From positions 558,001-622,000 of the forward strand of contig CP030158.1 in assembly GCA_003285105.1 (NCBI GenBank): a stretch of DNA of 64,000 bases, read 5' to 3'. The position numbers were made by a program, and so were the translations under genes. How positions within the stretch are numbered: position 1 is the first letter of the stretch; every line of letters starts with the position of its first letter. The DNA is from Roseithermus sacchariphilus (lineage in GTDB: Bacteria > Bacteroidota > Rhodothermia > Rhodothermales > MEBIC09517). The notes under the pieces were generated by a model. The model worked only from the letters and a program-made list of their open reading frames with translations, was not told where the DNA came from and ran no database searches. Positions 21,541 through 31,308 of the stretch are shown piece after piece.

Positions 21541-21573
21541 CAAAGATAGTTGAATATCCCGAACAAACCCAAC
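21541..21573 (-). promoter_or_regulatory. Bacteroidota-type promoter for the metalloprotease
   Basis: Reading leftward, GTTG (complement of 21570-21573), 21 bases, then TATCTTTG (complement of 21541-21548). This fits the TTTG / TAnnTTTG arrangement of Bacteroidota housekeeping promoters except for one base in the upstream element. Initiation a few bases downstream would leave a short leader that contains the GGAGGT ribosome-binding site before the ATG at 21523. Confidence 0.5.
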
Positions 21574-21592
21574 CTGATCATGCCAATGTATA

Positions 21593-22180
21593 TTAACATG
21601 TTTCATCCGTTTCCGACTGCATCTCTACATAGTATCCCATGTTTATTAAAGACACTGTATCAGCCCGTATAAGAACGCTGAAATGCCTATGCTCATAGCA
21701 ATAAGTGTAGAGGTCCCGATCTTCTCTGCCATCGATGTATGACGGCCGTCCATACCGATTCTCCAGTTCACGCCGCGTCGATCCGATCCCAATCCCTTCT
21801 TTGGTTCGTCCTGAAAATGGAGCGGTGAGTATGAATACATCAACAGGTCCAAACTCATTGACTTCATCGATAAAATATATACTCAGGCCACCTTGTGGTC
21901 CCTCTGCATAATCGTACGCCCGCCAAGCTCTAAATACGCCATGAGCCCAGCCTATCGTGCTTGGCGCGCCAAACTTGCGTTCGACCTTGTCTACTCGGTC
22001 GCCATAGACTATCCCATCGACGCCCTTACAGGGGATGATGCGGACCTCGTCCGTGAAGCGCTCGGTGCAAGCATCCTCGGCATCGTCGCCGAAGAGGCTG
22101 CATCCGGCCAGGCCGGCGGTGAGGAGGAGCACGAGGCCCAGCAGATACGGGCGGGAGCGGCACAACGGGTGGTAGTCCAT
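21593..22180 (-). CDS. BamE/SmpA-like lipoprotein, tandem copy 1
   Basis: A 195-residue lipoprotein (MDYHPLCRSRPYLLGL, lipobox GLAGC). The mature part has two copies of the motif seen in BamE/SmpA folds: GIVYGDRVDKVERKFGAPS and GIGIGSTRRELENRYGRPS. The fold is inferred from this pattern and the function is unknown. It is a tandem paralogue of the gene 1,072 bases to the right; identity is very high at the 5' end and falls toward the 3' end, where this copy becomes AT-rich (DTVSLINMGYYVEM). It lies upstream of the metalloprotease on the same strand, 69 bases away, and may be coexpressed. A GTG at 22243 would add 21 residues but would bury the lipobox. Confidence 0.75.
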   Translation of the reverse strand: MDYHPLCRSRPYLLGLVLLLTAGLAGCSLFGDDAEDACTERFTDEVRIIPCKGVDGIVYGDRVDKVERKFGAPSTIGWAHGVFRAWRAYDYAEGPQGGLSIYFIDEVNEFGPVDVFILTAPFSGRTKEGIGIGSTRRELENRYGRPSYIDGREDRDLYTYCYEHRHFSVLIRADTVSLINMGYYVEMQSETDETC

Positions 22181-22403
22181 CAGAAGCGATCCAGTCGGCA
22201 ACACAAGCAGGCACAACACAAGCAGACACAGCCCCGGGCACACCCAGCCCGTGCGGCTGAGCCTGCAACCTCTGTATTATGAATAACGATCATTTTTCAG
22301 AATGTCGCGCCCGGCGGTGTATAAAATTTTGCAGCACGCCTTTTCAGCGCAGGACGGCACCTCCTCGTAGGCGCTCGTAGGCGATGTCGGTAACGACGGC
22401 CTC
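22014..22403 (-). repeat. Tandem duplication, unit 1 (period 1,072 bp)
   Basis: About 390 bases here recur at 23086-23475 with only scattered changes. They cover the 5' part of the lipoprotein gene, about 160 bases of upstream DNA and the end of the truncated signal-peptide gene. Outside this core the two units are still homologous at the protein level but diverged. Confidence 0.92.
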
Positions 22404-22562
22404 CACGATGAGCGGAGCGCGCTTTACGACGTCCTCGGGAGGTTGGATGATGATGGTGTCAGCCAGCAGAGATCCTGGCACACACACCAGGAGAAGTACG
22501 ACCAGTCGGGATACCCAATGCGCTACTCTGGCTGAGGCAAGAACTCGATGAACGGTGTTCAT
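22344..22562 (-). pseudogene. Truncated secreted-protein gene, N-terminal domain only
   Basis: A strong GGAGGAGG ribosome-binding site, a signal peptide (VVLLLVCVPGSLLADT) and then [25 protein letters not shown], closely resembling residues 35-60 of the neighbouring metalloprotease (SEEAIRSSNLIVEAVVLDIEYEP). The frame stops at residue 72, before any catalytic domain. It is best read as the decayed 5' end of a second metalloprotease-type gene. A short secreted product cannot be excluded because the signals for translation and export are intact. Confidence 0.7.
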
Positions 22563-22637
22563 GACGAACCTCCTCCTCTGCGAGGATGTCCAGATGAGAG
22601 ATTTAGGGATACATGTACGCGTACAAGCTGCTTTTCC

Positions 22638-23252
22638 TTATTGACAATTGAGGGGAGACTCTTCGGGGACTGGCTGATAGTAACCCATGCCCATTGCTTC
22701 AACTGTGTCTCCTTGAATCACGAGATTGAAGAAATGGGCCGGGCCAACACAATAGGTAAGCAGATGCACAGTCCCTGAGGTAAGCTCAGCAGTGTGGATT
22801 CGCTCTGGCTCGCCATAGTGCTGCTCGACCTCCGCACGCGTCGACCCGATCCCGATGCCCTCTCTGGTCTTCCCGTCGTAGGGCGCCCGTAGCCGGATGA
22901 AGTCCAGCGGGCCAAAGCTGACGCCGTCGTCTTCGATGAGGAAGCCGATCAGCATTTCGCTGTAGGGGCCATCGAGGTACTCATACGTACGCCATCCTCG
23001 ATACAAGCCATCCATCCATCCCTGGTTCACCGTCGGTGGTCCCAGCGTGGCCTTGACCTCGGCCGGGGTGTCGCCGAATACAACGCCATCGACGCCCTTA
23101 CAGGGGATGACGCGTACGGTATCGGTGAAGCGCTCGGTGCAAGCATCCTCGGCATCGTCGTTGAAGAGGCTGCACCCGGCCAGGCCGGCGGTGAGGAGGA
23201 GTACGAAGCCCAGCAGATACAGGCGGTGGCGGTACAACGGGTGGTAGTCCAT
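22638..23252 (-). CDS. BamE/SmpA-like lipoprotein, tandem copy 2
   Basis: A 204-residue paralogue of the preceding lipoprotein (MDYHPLYRHRLYLLGF, lipobox GLAGC). The motif pairs are GVVFGDTPAEVKATLGPPT and GIGIGSTRAEVEQHYGEPE. Unlike copy 1 it keeps host-like GC content to the end, so it is probably closer to the original. The function is unknown; an outer-membrane-anchored periplasmic location is expected. Two cysteines, one beyond the lipid-bearing one (TYCVGPAHF) and one near the end (LNCQ), are shared in position with copy 1. Confidence 0.75.
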   Translation of the reverse strand: MDYHPLYRHRLYLLGFVLLLTAGLAGCSLFNDDAEDACTERFTDTVRVIPCKGVDGVVFGDTPAEVKATLGPPTVNQGWMDGLYRGWRTYEYLDGPYSEMLIGFLIEDDGVSFGPLDFIRLRAPYDGKTREGIGIGSTRAEVEQHYGEPERIHTAELTSGTVHLLTYCVGPAHFFNLVIQGDTVEAMGMGYYQPVPEESPLNCQ

Positions 23253-23475
23253 CAGAAGCGATCCAGTCGGCAACACAAGCAGGCACAACACAAGCAGGCA
23301 CAGCCCCGGGCACACCCAGCCCGTGCGGCTGAGCCTGCAACCTCTGTATTATGAATAACGATCATTTTTCAGAATGTCGCGCCCGGAGGTGTATAAAATT
23401 TTGCAGCACGCCTTTTCAGCGCAGGACGGCACCTCCTCGTAGGCGCTCGTAGGCGATGTCAGTGACGACGGCCTC
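23086..23475 (-). repeat. Tandem duplication, unit 2
   Basis: The right copy of the 1,072-bp-period duplication described at 22014-22403. The similarity ends within the signal-peptide-gene remnant, shortly before the duplicated receiver segment begins. Confidence 0.92.
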
Positions 23476-23535
23476 GACCACGACCGGGGCACGGTGCAGG
23501 GCCGAATCCGGCGAGGGGCCGCTGTCTGAGGCCGC
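23416..23535 (-). pseudogene. Second remnant of the metalloprotease-type N-terminal domain
   Basis: Read leftward in the frame that matches the 22.4-kb fragment, it gives [19 protein letters not shown] followed by the same stop. There is no start codon or signal peptide, because the sequence to the right changes abruptly into the duplicated kinase receiver. It is a non-coding relic that marks the junction. Confidence 0.7.
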
Positions 23536-23543
23536 CAGCGAGG

Positions 23544-23999
23544 ACGCATCTGCCCGTGGTGCTCCTGAACGACGTGTGCCGGCGGCTCCCCCTGCGCATC
23601 CTGCTGGCCGAGGACAACACCGTCAACCAGCGCGTGGCGCTCCGCCTGCTCGAGCGCCTGGGCTACCGTGCCGACGTGGCCGCCAACGGCCTGGAGGTGC
23701 TCGAAGCCGTGCGCCGGGTGCAGTACGACCTCATCCTGATGGACATGCAGATGCCCGAGATGAACGGCCTGGAGGCGACCCGGCGGTTGCGCCAGGAACA
23801 GGCCGGCCGCCCCGGCCCCCGCATCATCGCCCTGACGGCCAACGCCCTGGAGGAGGACCGGCAGCGCTGCTTCGAAGCCGGCATGGACGACTACCTTGCC
23901 AAGCCCATCCAGGTCGCCGCCCTCGTCGCAGCACTCGAGCGGTGTGCCCCGTCCCGGACCCCGGCCCCGTCGCCCGGTCCGGGCGTCGAGGCCCCGTGA
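23544..23999 (+). pseudogene. Duplicated receiver domain of the hybrid kinase (possibly a standalone CheY-like protein)
   Basis: Near-exact copy of the kinase's last receiver. A GTG at 23556 would give a 147-residue protein [10 protein letters not shown] joined directly to [16 protein letters not shown], keeping the phospho-acceptor [11 protein letters not shown] and YLAKPIQ and ending as the kinase does. The 156-base deletion that removes the degenerate-receiver tail is in frame, and substitutions are almost all silent, so the receiver is intact. A weak GAGGA lies 11 bases before the GTG. It could be a free response regulator competing with the kinase's own domain, or an untranslated remnant. 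Confidence 0.6.
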
Positions 24000-24007
24000 A
24001 CACGGCC

Positions 24008-24103
24008 CGTCAGCCCTCAGCCGTCAGCCGTCAGCCGTCAGCCAAAGCTGCGCGACGAGCACCGCCGTGTCAGGCCTGCCGGCTGATCGCTGATCGCTGA
24101 CCG
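24008..24103. repeat. Composite heptanucleotide repeat, third copy
   Basis: Five left units (CGTCAGC with one CCTCAGC; 24008-24042), the 40-bp core identical to the 18.6-kb copy (24043-24082), and three right units (24083-24103). It was carried along with the duplicated receiver, so it is part of the direct repeat that closes island A. Unit numbers differ from the left copy (4 and 5). Confidence 0.95.
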
Positions 24104-24217
24104 CTGTTTTAACACCTCCGCAACGACAGCATAACGTCTCTCTAACACAGAGCATGCACGCGAGAACGAGCTTTGGGGCGATACCCTGACCCCTTTTTTC
24201 CATTCCCTTTTCTCGCC

Positions 24218-27200
24218 ATGCGTTTCGTTCTACGATGCATCCCCCTGCTGTTGCTGCTGACCCTCCCGGGGCTCACCGCGGCACAGCCCTCACCCGCTCC
24301 GTTCCGCCTCGAACGGCAAGGCACCTACCAGAGCCTGGTCTTCGATGCCGGCGCGGCTGAGATCGCGGCCTATGATCCGGTTTCGCAGACCGTATTCTTC
24401 ACCAATGCCGATGCAAACACCCTGGGTGTGTTGGACGTGTCCAACCCGGCGATGCCCACCCTGCGGGCCTCTATCGACCTGAGCCCCTACGGAGCCGGCG
24501 TGAACAGCGTCACGTACGCCGGCGGCACCCTGGCCGTCGCCGTCGAGGCCGACCCCGCTACCGATCCCGGCCAGGTGGTCTTCTTCGACACCGACGGCAA
24601 CGTGCTCGGTCAGGTCACCGTGGGATCGCTGCCGGACATGGTCGCCTTCACGCCCGATGGCAGCAAGGTCGTCGTCGCCAATGAGGGAGAGCCGAACGAC
24701 GACTACACCATCGACCCCGAAGGCTCGGTCAGCATCATCGACCTGAGCGGCGGCATCGCCGCGGCCTCGGTTACCACCGTGAGCTTCGCCGACTTCAACG
24801 CGGGCGGTCCCCGCTCCGCCGAGCTGCCGGCCGGCGTCCGCATCTTTGGCCCGAACGCCTCCGTCGCCCAGGACCTGGAGCCCGAGTATGTGGCCATCTC
24901 GGACGACGGTACGACGGCCTACGTGACGTTGCAGGAAAACAACGCCATCGCGGTGGTGGATCTCGACGCCGGCGCCGTGACGAGCATCTGGGCGCTCGGC
25001 GTCAAGGACCACCGCCTGCCCGGCCACGGCCTCGACGCCAGCAACCGGGACGAGGGCATCCGCATCGAAAACGGGCCGGTCTACGGCCTGTACCAGCCCG
25101 ATGCCATCGCCTATGTCGAGATCGATGGGCAAGGCTATCTCGTCACGGCCAATGAGGGCGATGCCCGCGACTACGACGGCTTCGCCGAAGAGGAGCGCGT
25201 GGCCGATCTGTCGCTCGACCCGACGGCCTTCCCGGAGGCCGCCTCGCTGCAGGCCGCCGACCGGCTCGGCCGGCTCACCGTCACGACGGCCACCGGCGAC
25301 ACGGACGGCGATGGCGACTTCGACGCGCTCTATGCCTTCGGCGCCCGGTCCTTCAGCATCTGGAACGCCTCGACCGGGGCCCTGGTCTTCGACAGCGGCG
25401 ACGACCTCGAGCAACGCCTCGCGGGCCTCCTCCCCGAACAGTTCAACAGCACCAACGACGAGAACCAGTCGTTCGACAGCCGCAGCGACGACAAGGGCCC
25501 GGAACCAGAAGCGGTGACGGTGGGCTCCTTCAACGGCCGCGTCTACGCCTTCCTCGGGCTGGAGCGCATCGGCGGGGTGATGGTCTATGACATCACCGAG
25601 CCGACGGCCCCGGCGTTCGTCACCTATGCCAATCATCGCGACTTCTCGGTGCGGTTTGCCACCGATGAGGACGGCGACCCGGCCCCCACACCAACGCAGT
25701 TGCAGGCCGTGGGCGACCTCGGCCCGGAGCAGGTGCTGTTCGTACCGGCGGCGCAGAGCCCGTCGGGCCGTCCTCTGCTCGTCGTGCCCAACGAAGTCAG
25801 CGGCAGCATCTCCCTCTTCGACCTGGCGCCTGCCGAGCCTACAGACCTGCTCATCACCGGTGTCCTCGACGGTCCGCTGCCGGGTGGTCTGCCCAAGGTG
25901 GTGGAGCTCTACGCGCTCGATGACATTGCCGACCTGAGTGCCTACGGCCTCGGTTCGGCCAACAACGGAGACGGCACCGACGGGCAGGAGTTCACCTTCC
26001 CCGCCGAACCCGTGACGGCCGGAACGTACCTCTACGTCACCTCCACCGGTGGCGAGTCGGCCTTCGAGACGTTCTTCGGCTTCGCGCCGTCCTATACGAG
26101 CGACGCCGTGTTCATCAACGGAGACGACGCCGTGGAGCTATTCAAAGACGGCCTGGTGGTGGACGTCTTCGGCGACCGGTTCGTCGACGGCAACGGAACG
26201 GCATGGGAGTACCTCGACGGATGGGCCTACCGCAAAGCCGGCACCGGCCCGGACGGCGGGCTGTTCGTCGCCGAGCACTGGACCTATAGCGGACCGGACG
26301 CCCTCGACGGAGCCGAGACGAACGCGACGGCGGCCACCCCCTTCCCGATCGGCACATACGACCGGGCATTCACCCTGCAGGTGCTGCACGCCGCCGACCA
26401 GGAAGCCGGCATCCCCGCTGTGGAGGACGCCATCCGCTTCTCGGCCGTGATGGAAGGACTTGCGGCCTCCATGGATCACACGATCCGTCTGACCTCCGGC
26501 GACCTCTACATCCCCGGGCCCTTCTTCAGCGCCGGCGAAGCCGTCTACGGCGGAGCCGGCATCGCCGACGTCCTGATCAACAACGCCCTCGGGTGGCACG
26601 CCGCCGCCTTCGGCAATCACGAATTCGACCTCGGCACCGCAACGGTCGCTCGCCTGCTCCAGCCCGACCCGGCGCTGACGCTCACCGGCGTGCCGGACGT
26701 GACGACGTATCCCGGTACGGCCCTCCCGTATCTCAGCGCCAACCTCGACGTCACGACCGATGCGAACCTGGCCGGCCTCCGCGTGGCCGACGGCAACCCC
26801 CCGCAGCCCGGCACCATCGCCCGCAGCGTCGTCCTCACCGTGGGCGGCAACCGCATCGGAGTCGTGGGGGCCACCACCCCCCGGCTGGACGTCATCTCCT
26901 CGCCGGGTGACGTAACGGTGACGCCCCCCCTCCGGGGAGACGGGAGCGAGGACATCGCGGCCCTGGCGGCCATCATCCAGGCCTCCGTGGATGCGCTGAC
27001 GGCGGACGGTGTCGATAAGATCATCCTGCTGGCTCACATGCAGCAGATCGGTATCGAGGAACAACTGGCCCAGGCTCTCCGAGACGTCGACCTGATCATC
27101 GCCGGCGGCTCGAACACCCTGCTCGCCGACGAAGACGACCCGCTGCGCACGGGCGACAGCCGGGAAGGCGATTATCCCATCGCGCTCACCTCGGCCGCCG

Positions 27201-28585
27201 GAGAACCGGTCTACGTGGTCAATACCGACGGCAACTACACCTACGTCGGGCGTTTCATAGCGACCTTCGACGGCCACGGCGTCATCACGACGGTCGACCC
27301 GGCCAGCGGCGCCTATGCCACCGACGCGGCCGGCGTGAACCGCGTCTACGGAGCCGACGTGGACCCGCGCGACGTGGCCCACCCGGTCGTCGTCGCCGTG
27401 GCCGATGCGGTGCGGGAGAATGTGCTGGCACGCGACGCCAACCTCTTCGGCCGCACGGCGGTGTTCCTCAACGGCACCCGTGGCTCCGTGCGTCAGCAGG
27501 AAACCAACCTCGGCAACCTCACCGCCGACGCCAACCTGGCCGTCGCCCGGCAATACGACCCATCGGTCCGCATCGCCCTCAAAAACGGCGGCGGCATCCG
27601 TGACAACATCGGCGTGGAGATCGTCCCCGCCGGCGGCACGGACTACGTCCAGCTCCCGCCGCCGGCCAACCCGCTGGCCGGCAAGGACGAAGGCGACATC
27701 TCGCAGCTCGACATCGAGAATGCGCTTCGCTTCAACAACGGCCTGACGCTGCTCACGGTGACGGCCGAGGAGCTACGGGCGCTCATCGAGCACGGGGTAG
27801 GGGCCAGCGACTTCCCGCCCACGGCCACCCCCGGGCGCTTCCCCCAGGTGAGCGGCCTCCGGTTCAGCTTCGATGCCACCCGCCCCGCCGGCGACCGGGT
27901 GCGGAACCTCGTCGTCCTCGACGAGCTGGGCGCCGCGGCGGACGTCGTCGTCCGCGACGGTACGCTCCAGGGCGATCCGAGCCGCACCTTCCGCCTGGTC
28001 ACGCTCAACTTCCTGGCCGACGGGGGCGACGGCTACCCCTTCCCGGCGGGCGAGGCGGCCCGGCGCCTCGACCTCGTCGGCGAACCCCTGCCGTCGGGCG
28101 CCTGGAACGTCGCATCCTTTGCACCCGACGGCAGTGAGCAGGACGCCCTGGCCGAGTACCTGGCAGCCCGCTTCCCGAGCGATGACGACCCGGCCACGCC
28201 GGCCTTCGACGTGGCCGATACGGCCCCCGGGGAGGACGAACGCATCCAGAACCTCGGCTTCCGTGCGGACGGCGTCCTGGACGAAACCGGCACCCACCGG
28301 GAGGATGCCCCCGGGCTTCCCGTCTCGTTCACGCTGGAACAGAACTACCCGAACCCCTTCAACCCGACCACCACGATCCGCTTCGGCCTGCCGCAGAGCA
28401 CCGACGTGCGCCTCGCCGTCTACGACATGCTGGGCCGCCGGGTCACGACGCTCGTGGATGCGCCGCATCCGGCCGGCTGGCACGAAGTGGCCTTCGATGC
28501 CAGCCGCCTGGCCAGCGGCGTCTACTTCTACCGGATCGAGGCCGGGACTTTCTCGCAGACGCATACGATGCTGCTGGTGAAGTGA
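24218..28585 (+). CDS. Giant secreted choice-of-anchor-I / lamin-tail / 5'-nucleotidase protein with T9SS signal
   Basis: About 1,455 residues. A signal peptide (LLLLLTLPGLTAAQ) is followed by a beta-propeller 'choice-of-anchor I' domain (about 20-550; DPGQVVFFDTDGNVLGQVT, VTANEGDARDYDGFAEEE) and a lamin-tail-like sandwich (VVELYALDDIADLSAYGLG). A metallophosphatase domain comes next (VLHAADQEAGIP, AFGNHEFDLG), then the 5'-nucleotidase C-terminal domain (GNLTADANLAVARQY, ALKNGGGIRDNI) and a Por sorting domain (NYPNPFNPTTTIRFGLP ... GVYFYRIEAG). The GGHSH motif of classical enzymes reads IIAGGSNTLL, as in a known subgroup. It probably releases phosphate from nucleotides or other phosphoesters outside the cell. 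An ATG at 24173 would add 15 residues before the signal peptide. Confidence 0.9.
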   Translation: MRFVLRCIPLLLLLTLPGLTAAQPSPAPFRLERQGTYQSLVFDAGAAEIAAYDPVSQTVFFTNADANTLGVLDVSNPAMPTLRASIDLSPYGAGVNSVTYAGGTLAVAVEADPATDPGQVVFFDTDGNVLGQVTVGSLPDMVAFTPDGSKVVVANEGEPNDDYTIDPEGSVSIIDLSGGIAAASVTTVSFADFNAGGPRSAELPAGVRIFGPNASVAQDLEPEYVAISDDGTTAYVTLQENNAIAVVDLDAGAVTSIWALGVKDHRLPGHGLDASNRDEGIRIENGPVYGLYQPDAIAYVEIDGQGYLVTANEGDARDYDGFAEEERVADLSLDPTAFPEAASLQAADRLGRLTVTTATGDTDGDGDFDALYAFGARSFSIWNASTGALVFDSGDDLEQRLAGLLPEQFNSTNDENQSFDSRSDDKGPEPEAVTVGSFNGRVYAFLGLERIGGVMVYDITEPTAPAFVTYANHRDFSVRFATDEDGDPAPTPTQLQAVGDLGPEQVLFVPAAQSPSGRPLLVVPNEVSGSISLFDLAPAEPTDLLITGVLDGPLPGGLPKVVELYALDDIADLSAYGLGSANNGDGTDGQEFTFPAEPVTAGTYLYVTSTGGESAFETFFGFAPSYTSDAVFINGDDAVELFKDGLVVDVFGDRFVDGNGTAWEYLDGWAYRKAGTGPDGGLFVAEHWTYSGPDALDGAETNATAATPFPIGTYDRAFTLQVLHAADQEAGIPAVEDAIRFSAVMEGLAASMDHTIRLTSGDLYIPGPFFSAGEAVYGGAGIADVLINNALGWHAAAFGNHEFDLGTATVARLLQPDPALTLTGVPDVTTYPGTALPYLSANLDVTTDANLAGLRVADGNPPQPGTIARSVVLTVGGNRIGVVGATTPRLDVISSPGDVTVTPPLRGDGSEDIAALAAIIQASVDALTADGVDKIILLAHMQQIGIEEQLAQALRDVDLIIAGGSNTLLADEDDPLRTGDSREGDYPIALTSAAGEPVYVVNTDGNYTYVGRFIATFDGHGVITTVDPASGAYATDAAGVNRVYGADVDPRDVAHPVVVAVADAVRENVLARDANLFGRTAVFLNGTRGSVRQQETNLGNLTADANLAVARQYDPSVRIALKNGGGIRDNIGVEIVPAGGTDYVQLPPPANPLAGKDEGDISQLDIENALRFNNGLTLLTVTAEELRALIEHGVGASDFPPTATPGRFPQVSGLRFSFDATRPAGDRVRNLVVLDELGAAADVVVRDGTLQGDPSRTFRLVTLNFLADGGDGYPFPAGEAARRLDLVGEPLPSGAWNVASFAPDGSEQDALAEYLAARFPSDDDPATPAFDVADTAPGEDERIQNLGFRADGVLDETGTHREDAPGLPVSFTLEQNYPNPFNPTTTIRFGLPQSTDVRLAVYDMLGRRVTTLVDAPHPAGWHEVAFDASRLASGVYFYRIEAGTFSQTHTMLLVK

Positions 28586-28687
28586 CCCGGTGCCGAACGG
28601 GGCGGCAGGACGGCGCACCGCTCGAACCTGCTCTCCGCTTCATGGGCATACCCCCCTGACGCCCCCACCGGCTCGTTCCCCCCTCCC

Positions 28688-28722
28688 GCGCCCCCGGTTG
28701 CCTTCGTCGCAGCCGGGGGCGC
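28688..28722. terminator. Strong GC hairpin after the 5'-nucleotidase gene
   Basis: A perfect 10-bp stem, GCGCCCCCGG (28688-28697) with CCGGGGGCGC (28713-28722), and a 15-base loop, about 100 bases past the stop. There is no T-run on either side, so it may be a processing or pausing hairpin rather than a classical intrinsic terminator. Confidence 0.45.
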
Positions 28723-28876
28723 GTTGCATCCGGGGGTAGGCCCCTGGCGCCGCCGCGGGCCGGGCCGGCGGCGGGCGGAAGAAACCCGAACGGCCGGCAA
28801 CGGGTCTCGTCCGTTGCCCGCCCACGGAACCCTCGACCGCCGGCCTCCGCCCGCCCCACACCCTCCCGGCTGCCGT

Positions 28877-29707
28877 ATGCCCCTCTCCCTACCCGCCTCC
28901 CCGCTCCTGCGCATCCTCGCCATCGTGATCCTGGCCGTGCTGGCCCACCTGCTGGTCCGGGGGCTGCGCCGGCTGGGAACGTGGCTGCTGACCCCGCACG
29001 GCTCCGACCGCACCACGCTGAGCCGCCGCTCCCCGAAGCTCGCCACCATCGGCACCATCGTGGTCAGCGCGGTGACCTTTACGATCTACTTCGGCGGGAT
29101 CGGGCTGATCCTGCGCGAACTGGGCGTGCCGCTGGAGAACTACCTCGTCAGCGCGTCCGTCATCGGGCTGGCCGTGGGCTTCGGCTCGCAGGGCTTCGTG
29201 CAGGATATCGTCATCGGCCTGACGCTGATCTTCTCGGACGTGCTGAACGTGGGCGACGTGGTCGACATCGGCGGACAGTCCGGGCGCGTGGAAACCATCG
29301 GGCTGCGCTTCACCACACTCGTCAACCTGCTCGACCAGAAGATCTACGTCCCGAACCGGAACATCGGGCAGATCAACCGTTACCGGAACGGCTACATCCG
29401 GGCCTATGCGGACGTCCAGTTGCCCGAGGGGATGAGCGAACAGGAGCTGACCGCCCTCGTCGCCCCCCTGGCCGAGGGCATGCACGCACAGTACGGCGCC
29501 ATCGTGCTGACACCGCCCGAGGTGATGGGCCTCCGCCGGGCCGAACCGGGTCCCTGGCGGTACCTCCGCATCAAGTTCCGGCTGTGGCCCGGCCAGGGCG
29601 CGCTCATCGAAAGCGTCTTCCGCCAGCGCGTCCTGGCCACCCTCCGGGCACACCGGCCCGACTATGCCGACTGGATGGTCACGGTCACCTACCGGGTCGA
29701 TGCATGA
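28877..29707 (+). CDS. Small-conductance mechanosensitive channel family protein (MscS)
   Basis: A 276-residue MscS-family channel. Hydrophobic segments lie near the start (LLRILAIVILAVLAHLL) and at TIVVSAVTFTIYFGGIGLIL. The pore-lining TM3-like helix and its following motif read VIGLAVGFGSQGFVQDIVIGL, then the beta domain (SDVLNVGDVVDIGGQSGRVE, LRFTTLVNLLDQKIYVPNRN). It opens on membrane tension to release solutes under osmotic downshock. The ATG at 28877 was chosen because the open frame upstream is low-complexity and not family-like. Confidence 0.85.
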   Translation: MPLSLPASPLLRILAIVILAVLAHLLVRGLRRLGTWLLTPHGSDRTTLSRRSPKLATIGTIVVSAVTFTIYFGGIGLILRELGVPLENYLVSASVIGLAVGFGSQGFVQDIVIGLTLIFSDVLNVGDVVDIGGQSGRVETIGLRFTTLVNLLDQKIYVPNRNIGQINRYRNGYIRAYADVQLPEGMSEQELTALVAPLAEGMHAQYGAIVLTPPEVMGLRRAEPGPWRYLRIKFRLWPGQGALIESVFRQRVLATLRAHRPDYADWMVTVTYRVDA

Positions 29708-29790
29708 ATCGCTGACGAAGCAAGGGCTTTTTTTCGACAAATACGATATCCTCCCCGATAGATCCTCCACGCAAAGACCCCAACGTCATC

Positions 29791-31077
<1,287 letters not shown>

Positions 31078-31308
31078 TCGCCCGCCTCGCCGGAGCCCGG
31101 GCCCCGGACGCCTCCCGCCCCGGTGCCCGGGCCTCCACCCGCGTGCGCATCGCCCCCATGCAAAAAAACCTGCACTCCGGGGAAACGCCGGTCCGAACCG
31201 GTGCGTAAGGGAGCCTCGGCCGCGGCGTGCCGTCGCTTCGCATCGGTGCGCTTCGCACAGGTACGCCGCGCGCCGGCCGGTCCGTCTCATCCGTTCCGCG
31301 TGCCCCCC

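Noticed and set aside
18723-23540. Island A as a transposon
   Set aside because: No transposase, integrase or terminal inverted repeats were found; the flanking repeats are duplicated host gene ends.
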